From the NCBI GenBank assembly GCA_000485475.1, contig AXYY01000007.1:1-8418 (forward strand): DNA of 8,418 bases. Direction: 5' to 3'. Shown here in pieces: positions 1-6,518 of the stretch; within the stretch, counting starts at the first letter, position 1; each line of letters opens with the position of its first letter. The notes beneath the pieces were generated by a model, which saw nothing but the letters and a program-made list of their open reading frames with translations, searched no databases and was not told the DNA's origin. The stretch comes from Candidatus Ancillula trichonymphae ImTpAt. GTDB lineage: Bacteria; Actinomycetota; Actinomycetes; Actinomycetales; Bifidobacteriaceae. The position numbers and the translations under genes were made by a program.

Positions 1-67
1 AGTCTAACAATGTATTTATAAGCCACTCGTCAAGCACCTCACTTACTCTTGTTTTCGCCGCAATCAT
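1..67 (-). CDS. 5' end of an unidentified minus-strand gene (partial, runs off the window)
   Basis: On the minus strand an ATG at 67-65 opens a frame with no stop up to the window edge, giving 22 codons that begin MIAAKTRVSEVLDEWL. A GGAGA ribosome-binding site lies at 75-71, three bases before the ATG, and a perfect TATAAT sits at 93-88, so initiation signals are in place. The visible residues suggest an amphipathic helix and I do not recognise the family. It is divergent from glnA, with about 380 bp of shared upstream DNA. The short length is the main doubt; the stacked signals make a real gene more likely than chance. Confidence 0.5.
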   Translation of the reverse strand, partial: MIAAKTRVSEVLDEWLINTLLD

Positions 68-87
68 AAATCTCCATATCTGTTTAC

Positions 88-93
88 ATTATA
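88..93 (-). promoter_or_regulatory. -10 box of the leftward gene at 1-67
   Basis: Read on the minus strand these bases are TATAAT. Transcription would start near 81, giving a leader of about 14 bases that contains the GGAGA site. No good -35 hexamer is seen at 16-18 bp: TTGTGG is only 9 bp upstream and TGTCAT is about 19 bp upstream. The surrounding TATATATAT run makes a chance match possible. Confidence 0.35.
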
Positions 94-208
94 ATATATA
101 TACCACAACCCTATGACATTTTGAGCAAGCGTTGTATGCAGTTTTTAATGGTAGACGGTTAGAAGAATTTCACTATTATTTATTCCAATGAGCTAATCGT
201 TGGACAAG

Positions 209-330
209 AAGAATTCTTAAAATTACAACTACTAGTAAAACACTGATAAAACTGCGGATTTTGTTTCCCCCACTGTGGGGTAATAAATCTTACAAATTAA
301 ACATTTTATAAATATTCTTTAAGAATTCTT
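209..330. repeat. Inverted pair of 13-bp elements, each with palindrome AAGAATTCTT
   Basis: AAGAATTCTTAAA occupies 209-221 and its exact reverse complement TTTAAGAATTCTT occupies 318-330. Each copy contains the perfect 10-bp palindrome AAGAATTCTT, which fits a site for a dimeric regulator. The copies are 109 bp apart start to start. Both lie between the divergent genes and upstream of the glnA promoter at 411-442. The regulator is unknown; in AT-rich DNA a chance origin cannot be excluded. Confidence 0.4.
268..280. repeat. Compact GC hairpin CCCCAC-T-GTGGGG
   Basis: A six-base perfect inverted repeat with a one-base centre, or a five-base stem with a three-base loop, stands out in otherwise AT-rich DNA. 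It lies midway between the two AAGAATTCTT elements. No T-run follows on either strand, so it is a poor intrinsic terminator candidate and could instead be part of an operator. Confidence 0.35.
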
Positions 331-410
331 GTTAAGATAAATGCATTTTGGTAGTAATTCTTGCAAGTAGATGAAACGTAGTAAAATACTGGAAAATTAG
401 TATAAAACGC

Positions 411-442
411 TTGACAAATAATATATAACCATGTGGTATAAT
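411..442 (+). promoter_or_regulatory. glnA promoter with extended -10
   Basis: TTGACA at 411-416 is followed by TATAAT at 437-442, which is preceded by TGG (434-436) and so forms an extended -10 element. The 20-bp spacer is longer than the usual 17-18, but an extended -10 tolerates a poor spacer. A start site six to seven bases after the -10 falls at about 449, exactly on the GTG proposed as the glnA start, so the transcript would have no leader. Confidence 0.65.
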
Positions 443-448
443 GATAAT

Positions 449-1792
449 GTGGATAAAAAAACGGAATATGCTCTGCAAGTTGCACAAGATCAGAACATAA
501 AGTTTGTGCGCCTGTGGTTTGCTGATGTGCTTGGATTTCTGAAGTCCATTGCGATTGCACCAGCGGAACTTGAGAACAGTTTTGTGGAAGGCATCGGTTT
601 TGATGGCTCTTCAGTTGAGGGGCTCACGCGCGTGACCGAATTCGACATGATTGCAAAACCTGATGCTTCAACTTTTCAGATGCTGCCATGGCGAGGTGAA
701 GTTGGAGGAACTGCCCGCATGTTCTGCGGCATTTTAACCCCGAACAAGGAGAACTCACTTGCAGATAGTCGCTATATTCTAAAACGTTCACTCTCCAAGG
801 CCCAGAAGAAAGGGTTGACGCTTTATGCACATCCGGAAATCGAATTCTACCTCTTCAAGAAGCACAAGAACAAGCGAGGTGCAGTGAAGTTGGAGCCAGT
901 TGATCATGGCGGGTACTTCGATCATGTGCCTCGTTCAATCGGTCAAGATTTTCGACGAGATACAATTACCACACTAGAGAAGATGGGGATCAGCGTGGAG
1001 TTCTCACATCATGAAGTCGGGCCTGGTCAAAACGAAATTGATTTGCGACATGCTGATGCACTAACTTGTGCTGATAACATCATCACGTTCAGGACAGTTG
1101 TTAAGGAAATCGCTCTGCAATACGGAACAGTTGCTTCGTTTATGCCTAAACCGCTCGTCCACGCGCCTGGTTCTGCGATGCACACACACTTTTCGCTGTT
1201 CGATAACGAAACCAACATCTTTTATGACGGCAACAGTGAACATAACCTCTCAATTACTGGACGACGATTCATCGCTGGTATACTCATGCACGCGCACGAA
1301 ATTTCGGCAATTACAAATCAGTTTGTAAATTCCTACAAGCGTCTTTTTGGCGGTGATGAAGCCCCTAATTCTGCGTGCTGGGGCGTCGACAACCGTTCTG
1401 CAATGATTCGAGTTCCTCGTTACAAACTTGGCAAGAAGCAGTCCATGCGCATCGAGTTGAGGTCAATTGACACTGCAACTAATCCGTATCTCGCATTCTC
1501 CATCATTTTAGCGGCAGGAATGGACGGTATTGAGAAGAAACTTGACCTTGAACCGGAAACCACTAACGATGTGTGGGCGTTAACTGAGACTCAGAGGCGT
1601 GCACTTGGCATAAAATCGCTCCCGAACTCACTTGAACAAGCACTTAGCTACATGGAAGAGTCCGAGTTTGTCGCAGATATACTTGGCGAGCACATTTTTG
1701 ACTACTTTTTGAAGAACAAGCACGATGAGTGTGACAGGTATAATCAGCAGATTACACAATTCGAGACAGAATATTTATTCAACAAGCTTTGA
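449..1792 (+). CDS. glnA: Glutamine synthetase, class I, actinobacterial GlnA2 type
   Basis: ATP-dependent ligation of ammonium to glutamate, in the cytosol. From GTG 449 the protein has 447 residues, close to the roughly 446 of mycobacterial GlnA2. Family motifs run in order: FDGSS (51-55, the Asp/Ser pair of the ammonium site), HPEIEF (128-133), HHEVGPGQNE (187-196), GSAMHTHFSL (241-250), NSYKRL (294-299), NRSAMIRVP (315-323) and the RIELRS region (334-339). An in-frame ATG lies at 431, but the codons it adds overlap the -10 box, while starting at GTG 449 matches the recalled GlnA2 N-terminus residue for residue in spacing. Neither start has a Shine-Dalgarno site. The Tyr of the NLYDLP adenylylation site is replaced by Trp in NDVWALT (373-379). 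glnE follows with a one-base overlap. Some GlnA2 relatives in Streptomyces are gamma-glutamylpolyamine synthetases, so the acceptor substrate is less certain than the family. Confidence 0.93.
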   Translation: MDKKTEYALQVAQDQNIKFVRLWFADVLGFLKSIAIAPAELENSFVEGIGFDGSSVEGLTRVTEFDMIAKPDASTFQMLPWRGEVGGTARMFCGILTPNKENSLADSRYILKRSLSKAQKKGLTLYAHPEIEFYLFKKHKNKRGAVKLEPVDHGGYFDHVPRSIGQDFRRDTITTLEKMGISVEFSHHEVGPGQNEIDLRHADALTCADNIITFRTVVKEIALQYGTVASFMPKPLVHAPGSAMHTHFSLFDNETNIFYDGNSEHNLSITGRRFIAGILMHAHEISAITNQFVNSYKRLFGGDEAPNSACWGVDNRSAMIRVPRYKLGKKQSMRIELRSIDTATNPYLAFSIILAAGMDGIEKKLDLEPETTNDVWALTETQRRALGIKSLPNSLEQALSYMEESEFVADILGEHIFDYFLKNKHDECDRYNQQITQFETEYLFNKL

Positions 1793-4446
1793 TGAGTACT
1801 TCTGAATTACAAAAACAACTCCAGTTCCACTCTTGTGCGGTGAGTTCATGGTGTAAAAAATACGGTGGTCTGGACAAGGTGTTGCGGAGCAAGTCTTTGC
1901 ACAAAAAGGTTGTGATATTTGACGAGCAAGTTTTTGCACGCACAACCGCAAGCAAGTTCGACTACGAGGCGGAAGTTTCGAAACTGCGCCTGAATTACCG
2001 ACGGTGGTTGATTCAAATTGTTGTTGGTGACATCACTGCTGAAAATCCACTTGACAAGATTGTGCAGGTTATGTCAGATTTAACTGCGGCCGCACAAACT
2101 GTTATAGGTGCCGCATTCGCAATCTCCGCCCGGAGAATTGGTGTTTCAGATCCTGAACTTGCAGTAATCGCAATGGGCAAGTGTGGTGGCGGCGAGTTGA
2201 ATTACATTTCAGATGTTGACTTGATCTTCGTTGCGTCCAGGAGTTGCATAGACTCGTCAATTGCGCAAAAGTTGGCGGCTTCAATCACTGAAGTTTGTAA
2301 TGGCCTTGTTGGAACTGAACCCGCACTTTGGGAGATTGATACCGCACTTCGTCCAGAAGGAAGAGCTGGAGCACTTGTGAGGACCGTTGAAAATACTGCG
2401 AGTTACTACGAAAAGTGGGCCGAGAATTGGGAGTTCCAAGCACTTTTGAAGGCGCGCGTAATTGCTGGTAGTCCGTTAATTGGTGGCGAATATGAGAAAA
2501 TGCGGCAGAATTTGGTGTGGAAAGCTGCGACTCGTCGTAATTTTATAGCTGATTTGCAGGAAATGCGGGCGCGAGTTGTTGCCAATATTCCTGTGAAAAA
2601 CGAGAACTTGGACATAAAGTTGGGCAGAGGAGGACTGCGTGATATTGAATTTACAATTCAGCTGCTGCAGATGGTCCACGGTAGAATTGACGAAAAAATC
2701 CGTTCACCCAGAACGCTTGATGCAATTGAGCAAGTGCGGGATGCTGGATATATTGGGCGTAAGATGGCTGATGAAATTATGCACGCGTACAAGTTGTTGC
2801 GCTACGTTGAGCATCGAGTGCAGATGTGGAATATGCGACGCACGCGCCTTTTCCCGTGTTCACCAGAAGAAATCACTAGAGTTGCACGTGGCTTGAAGAT
2901 GCATAATGATGAGTTTATGGAACTGTACAATGCCACACGTGCCCAAGTTCGCAAACTGCACCTGTCCATTTTTTACCGCCCAATGCTTGAAGTTGCGGCT
3001 TCCTTGAGTCCAAAAGAATTGCGGTTGACCACTACAGCAACCTGGGAGCGTCTGAAGTCGTTGGGGTTCGAGGATCCGCAGGCCGCTCGGCAACATATTG
3101 ACGCACTTGTGAGTGGTTCTAGCAGAAAAACGCTGATAATGCAGCAGATTCTTCCGGGCTTTCTGAATTACTTGGCAGTTGGAATCGACAAGGGAAATGG
3201 ACTACTATTCTTCAGGAAGATTTCTGAAAAGGTCGGTGACGCGCCTTGGTTTTTGCGACTACTTCGTGACAACAATCAGGTTGCTGAGCGTTTGGCATTT
3301 GTGTTAACCAACTCCAAGTACATAAGCAGTGCACTAGTCAAGTACCCGACGCTAATCCAACTGATAAATGACGAGCCAGAAAGTGGCGAACAAGATCTTA
3401 AACAGCTGTTTAGTGCAGTTCTGGAACGAACGAACGACGTTGACGAAGCCGCACAGGCACTGCTGGATGTGCGGGAGCGAGAAATACTGCGGTTATCATT
3501 GTGTTTCGTCTTTCGAACGCTTGAAGATTCTGAAATCGCACTTCGGATTAGCAAGGCAACCGATCTACTGATACTAAAGGTGCTAGATATTGTCAACAAG
3601 CGCCACCAAACCAAGTTGTTCGCAATTGCGATGGGGCGCTACGGTGCTGAAGAACTGGGGTTTTCTTCAGATGCGGATATTGTCCTAATGCATAGTGGTT
3701 CAGATGATAAACAGGCGGCGAATGCAGCGCTCTTGACCCGAAATTTACTACAGAGGATGAGCGCGACTGAGCTAAACTTGAAGTTGGATTTTGATCTACG
3801 ACCAGAAGGCAAGAGCGGCCCGGTTGTGCGGAGTTTTACGAGTTACGATGAGTACTACAAAAAGTTCGCCGAGAACTGGGAGTTTCAAGCACTACTAAAG
3901 GCTAGAGTACTCAGTGCAAACGCCGCAGATTTGACTGGTGACGCACTTCAGCTGGAGCAAATAATTAACGCGCACCGATACAAGAAGAACTTCATAACTA
4001 GCAGTACACTGCGAGAAATTCGTAAAATGAAGGTGCGGATAGAGGTTGAACGAGCAAAAACTACTGGTGGACACATTGACCTGAAGTTGGGACCAGGTGG
4101 ACTGAGTGATGTTGAGTGGTTGGTGCAGGTCAAGCAACTTGAGCTCGCTGGTGAAAATGCCGCACTTCGAACAGTCTCAACGGTGCGGGCACTTGAAGAA
4201 CTCGCCAGAATTGGCATTCTAACTGCTGATGAACACTTGAAGCTTTTGTGCGCGTGGCAGATTTCAGGACGCATCAGAAATGCCAACGCCCTGATTTTAC
4301 AGGGAGATGTTCTGGTGGATAACGAACACTATTTGAGTATGTTGAACAAGTTGTTAAACCTTGAATTTGAAACCAACTACGAGCTTTATGATTACTACAA
4401 GCGGTGCACACGAATTTCTCGTAGAATTTTTGAGCAGCATTTTTAA
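1792..4446 (+). CDS. glnE: Glutamine-synthetase adenylyltransferase / adenylyl-removing enzyme
   Basis: This bifunctional cytosolic enzyme attaches AMP to, or removes it from, a Tyr of glutamine synthetase to match activity to nitrogen supply. Two nucleotidyltransferase modules are visible. The N-terminal one has GKCGGGELNYISDVD (129-143, metal-binding Asp 141 and 143), DTALRPEG (183-190) and KLGRGGLRDIEF (277-288). The C-terminal one has GRYGAEELGFSSDAD (615-629), DFDLRPEG (666-673) and KLGPGGLSDVEW (765-776). The sequence YYEKWAENWEFQALLKAR is nearly repeated in both halves, as expected of this internally duplicated family. At 884 residues it is shorter than the E. coli (about 946) and mycobacterial (about 994) enzymes, mostly before the first motif. 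ATG 1792 overlaps the glnA TGA as TGATG; a TTG one codon earlier is also possible. There is no clear Shine-Dalgarno, so translation is probably coupled to glnA. Confidence 0.95.
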   Translation: MSTSELQKQLQFHSCAVSSWCKKYGGLDKVLRSKSLHKKVVIFDEQVFARTTASKFDYEAEVSKLRLNYRRWLIQIVVGDITAENPLDKIVQVMSDLTAAAQTVIGAAFAISARRIGVSDPELAVIAMGKCGGGELNYISDVDLIFVASRSCIDSSIAQKLAASITEVCNGLVGTEPALWEIDTALRPEGRAGALVRTVENTASYYEKWAENWEFQALLKARVIAGSPLIGGEYEKMRQNLVWKAATRRNFIADLQEMRARVVANIPVKNENLDIKLGRGGLRDIEFTIQLLQMVHGRIDEKIRSPRTLDAIEQVRDAGYIGRKMADEIMHAYKLLRYVEHRVQMWNMRRTRLFPCSPEEITRVARGLKMHNDEFMELYNATRAQVRKLHLSIFYRPMLEVAASLSPKELRLTTTATWERLKSLGFEDPQAARQHIDALVSGSSRKTLIMQQILPGFLNYLAVGIDKGNGLLFFRKISEKVGDAPWFLRLLRDNNQVAERLAFVLTNSKYISSALVKYPTLIQLINDEPESGEQDLKQLFSAVLERTNDVDEAAQALLDVREREILRLSLCFVFRTLEDSEIALRISKATDLLILKVLDIVNKRHQTKLFAIAMGRYGAEELGFSSDADIVLMHSGSDDKQAANAALLTRNLLQRMSATELNLKLDFDLRPEGKSGPVVRSFTSYDEYYKKFAENWEFQALLKARVLSANAADLTGDALQLEQIINAHRYKKNFITSSTLREIRKMKVRIEVERAKTTGGHIDLKLGPGGLSDVEWLVQVKQLELAGENAALRTVSTVRALEELARIGILTADEHLKLLCAWQISGRIRNANALILQGDVLVDNEHYLSMLNKLLNLEFETNYELYDYYKRCTRISRRIFEQHF

Positions 4447-4478
4447 TATTCGTTTGACAACTAACTACAACATATTAC

Positions 4479-4499
4479 AAAAAAACACAGTATTTTTTT
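4479..4499 (+). repeat. A7/T7 inverted tract between glnE and the PTS gene
   Basis: Seven A at 4479-4485 and seven T at 4493-4499 flank a seven-base spacer, CACAGTA. As RNA this would be a very weak stem without GC pairs, so it is at best a poor terminator for the glnA-glnE transcript. It lies just upstream of the -10 box at 4512 and may instead act as a curved or UP-like A/T tract. Confidence 0.25.
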
Positions 4500-4508
4500 A
4501 GAAAGGTT

Positions 4509-4517
4509 TGTTATACT
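4509..4517 (+). promoter_or_regulatory. Extended -10 promoter of the PTS gene
   Basis: TGT followed by TATACT at 4512-4517 forms an extended -10. The -35 position (about 4489-4494, AGTATT) is weak. The start site would be near 4524, giving a leader of roughly 87 bases that includes the short GTTGACAAC palindrome (4529-4537) and the small leader frame at 4570. Another TTGACA lies at 4454-4459, but it is too far upstream to serve this -10. Confidence 0.5.
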
Positions 4518-4569
4518 TTTGCCCGTTGCGTTGACAACAATTTGGAAGACGTTGGGAAGAAGGGTTAGT

Positions 4570-4608
4570 ATGATTAAAAAAGATGTTAAAAGGCGTGCCT
4601 GGGAGTAG
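4570..4608 (+). CDS. Possible 12-codon leader peptide before the PTS gene
   Basis: ATG 4570 opens a 12-residue frame, MIKKDVKRRAWE, ending at TAG 4606-4608. A GAAGGG ribosome-binding site lies at 4559-4564, five bases before the ATG. The stop is two bases before the permease ATG at 4611, and the permease GGGAG site (4601-4605) lies within the last two sense codons. Translation of the leader would therefore occupy or expose that site, a layout suited to coupled translation. The residues give no clue to a sensed ligand. It is too short to judge coding bias, so it may be a chance frame with a good ribosome-binding site. Confidence 0.35.
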   Translation: MIKKDVKRRAWE

Positions 4609-4610
4609 GT

Positions 4611-6518
4611 ATGATGAAGTTTTTACAAAGTTTAGGAAAGTCGTTGATGCTACCGATCGCAGTGATGCCAATTGCTGCGATTTTCATGGGCATAGGTTTT
4701 TGGATTGATCCATCTGGTAGTGGTTCAAGTGTTGTTGCCACTTTTTTGACCACGGCTGGTGGTGCGATCATTGAGAATGTGTCAGTGCTTTTCGCAATCG
4801 GTGTTTCAATAGGAATGGCAAAAAATGCTGATGGAACAAGTGCACTTTCAGGATTAGTTTCTTGGCTGGTCATCACGAAGTTGTTGTCTGCGGAGTCTGT
4901 TGCACTTTTGACGAACACTGGAGTTGAAGCGGTGAATCCAGCGTATGTGAAAATTCAAAATCAGTTCATCGGGATTCTGTGCGGCTTGATTGGAGCATTT
5001 GCATACAACAGGTTCAAGGATGTGAAACTACATCACTCGCTCGACTTCTTCAGTGGCAAGCGATGTGTTGCAATTGTTGCAGGCGCGATATCGCTGGTTG
5101 CCGCATTCTTCTTGTACTTTTTGTGGTCTCCGCTTTTTTCAGGACTAGTGAATTTCGGGGGCCTGATTGCCGGACTGAACGCGGTGGGCGTGGGAATCTA
5201 CGGAGTTCTCAACAGGATTCTAATTCCGTTCGGGCTACATCATGCTCTCAACTCTGTCTTCTGGTTTGATGTCGCTGGCATAAATGACTTGAACAACTTT
5301 TTGTCCGGCACAGGAATTTTCGGAACAACTGGACAATACATGACCGGATTTTTCCCAGTCATCATGTTCGGACTACCAGGAGCCGCACTTGCAATGTACA
5401 TGACTGCGAAAACCAGGAACAAGAAAATTGTGTTCGGATTACTGCTCTCAACTGCAGTTGCAGCGTTCTTCACAGGAATAACCGAACCGCTAGAATTTTC
5501 GTTCCTGTTTGCTTCTCCACTTCTTTACGCAATCCACGCGGTTTTGACAGGTATTTCACTGTTCATCTGCAGCGTTCTTCCAGTGCGCATGGGCTTCGGC
5601 TTCTCATCTGGATTAACGGATCTGGTCCTGAATTGGAACAACCCGATGGCGCAAAATCCCTGGGTAGTACTACCACTTGGACTGGTTTTCTTCGTTGTGT
5701 ACTTCGTAATCTTCTACTTTTTGATCAAGAAGTTGAACCTAAAAACGATTGGGCGAGATGAAGATGAAGAACTGTTAGCGCATGAAAAAACTGAGCAGTC
5801 AGTTGATGGCAGATTCATCAGAATGGCGGAGGACATAGTTGCGGGACTTGGTGGGATTAAGAACATCGAAGTTTTGGACAACTGTATTACGCGTCTGCGT
5901 GTGCAGGTCAACAATCTGAACCTCGTCAACGATAAGGCGCTCAAATCTGTGGGTGCACTGGGAGTTATGCGTCCTGGTGGAAAATCGCTGCAAGTCATCA
6001 TCGGCACTAGTGTCCAGTTTGTCGCGAACAGTATCCGCTCAATGCTAGAACAACCGCCCACCACTGAAGAAGTGGTCGTGCAGGCGCCCATCACTGGAAA
6101 AGTTGTTCCAATTGAACGCATAAATGACAGTACATTTTCTCAGGGGCTACTTGGCGTCGGAATTGCGATTGAACCAGAAGATTCTGAGGTTTACGCACCG
6201 TTTGATGGAGTTGTTGACACCGTCTTTGGCTCGAAACATGCTATCACCCTGAAAGATTCACAAGGACTACAAGTTTTAATACACATCGGAATTGGAACTG
6301 TGCACTTAAATGGCGTGCACTTCAAGAGTTTTGTGAACAACGGGCAGAAGATCAGTGCTGGTGATAAGTTGCTCAAGTTCGATCTAGAGGCGATCAAAGA
6401 TGAGGGCTACGAATTGTCAACACCTGTGGTCATCTGCAACATGCACGACTTCTCTAAAGTTACATTCACTGATACGGACTTCGTGAAGCATGGAGATGAA
6501 ATTGCACGAGTGCACTAG
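4611..6518 (+). CDS. nagE: PTS permease EIICBA, glucose/N-acetylglucosamine family, NagE-like
   Basis: This inner-membrane transporter imports a sugar while phosphorylating it from phosphoenolpyruvate via EI and HPr. The 635 residues hold all three enzyme II units. IIC spans about 1-385, with many hydrophobic segments, PFGLHHALNSVFWFD (206-220), GFFPVIMFGLPGAALAMY (246-263) and TEPLEFSFLF (291-300). IIB spans about 400-480, with phospho-Cys 425 in LDNCITRLRV. IIA spans about 487-635, with HAITL (His 543) and the phospho-acceptor His 558 in LIHIGIGTVHLNG. The NagE-like HHALNSVFWF region and fused IIA favour N-acetylglucosamine; glucose cannot be excluded. Family members usually read HIGIDTV, so Gly 562 for Asp is unusual. 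ATG 4611 and ATG 4614 are both possible: GGGAG at 4601-4605 suits the second slightly better. The next plus-strand gene is about 500 bp away, so this is probably monocistronic. Confidence 0.9.
   Translation: MMKFLQSLGKSLMLPIAVMPIAAIFMGIGFWIDPSGSGSSVVATFLTTAGGAIIENVSVLFAIGVSIGMAKNADGTSALSGLVSWLVITKLLSAESVALLTNTGVEAVNPAYVKIQNQFIGILCGLIGAFAYNRFKDVKLHHSLDFFSGKRCVAIVAGAISLVAAFFLYFLWSPLFSGLVNFGGLIAGLNAVGVGIYGVLNRILIPFGLHHALNSVFWFDVAGINDLNNFLSGTGIFGTTGQYMTGFFPVIMFGLPGAALAMYMTAKTRNKKIVFGLLLSTAVAAFFTGITEPLEFSFLFASPLLYAIHAVLTGISLFICSVLPVRMGFGFSSGLTDLVLNWNNPMAQNPWVVLPLGLVFFVVYFVIFYFLIKKLNLKTIGRDEDEELLAHEKTEQSVDGRFIRMAEDIVAGLGGIKNIEVLDNCITRLRVQVNNLNLVNDKALKSVGALGVMRPGGKSLQVIIGTSVQFVANSIRSMLEQPPTTEEVVVQAPITGKVVPIERINDSTFSQGLLGVGIAIEPEDSEVYAPFDGVVDTVFGSKHAITLKDSQGLQVLIHIGIGTVHLNGVHFKSFVNNGQKISAGDKLLKFDLEAIKDEGYELSTPVVICNMHDFSKVTFTDTDFVKHGDEIARVH

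Larger units (their letters stand above)
68..448. other. Divergent AT-rich intergenic region upstream of glnA
   Basis: About 380 bp separate the leftward partial gene from the glnA start chosen here. The region is strongly AT-rich and has only very short open frames without ribosome-binding sites. It holds the two promoters, a pair of 13-bp inverted elements and a CCCCAC/GTGGGG hairpin, all listed separately. A second weak plus-strand promoter is conceivable (TTCTTG 358-363, 18 bp, TAAAAT 382-387). I see no tRNA, riboswitch or other recognisable RNA. The length is large for a compact genome and may reflect regulation of glnA. Confidence 0.6.

Noticed and set aside
361..396. GlnR-like box (TTGCA...GAAAC...GAAAA) upstream of glnA
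   Set aside because: Spacing and half-sites do not match the GTNAC/GAAAC pattern with six-base gaps; the match is too loose in AT-rich DNA.
306..560. 84-codon open frame on the minus strand across the glnA promoter and 5' end
   Set aside because: It is antisense to the conserved glnA N-terminus, covers the glnA promoter, and its Tyr/His/Thr-rich sequence comes from AT-rich DNA. No family is recognisable.
4479..4499. Intrinsic terminator after glnE
   Set aside because: The A7/T7 stem has no GC pairs, so it would be too weak to count as a terminator; kept only as a repeat.
4524..4610. RNA antiterminator hairpin of the BglG/LicT type before the PTS gene
   Set aside because: Only the short GTTGACAAC palindrome is present; no overlapping terminator or recognisable antiterminator sequence.
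5714..6121. 135-codon minus-strand frame inside the PTS gene
   Set aside because: Ser/Thr/Arg-rich antisense shadow of the IIC-IIB linker and IIB domain, which is clearly coding on the plus strand.
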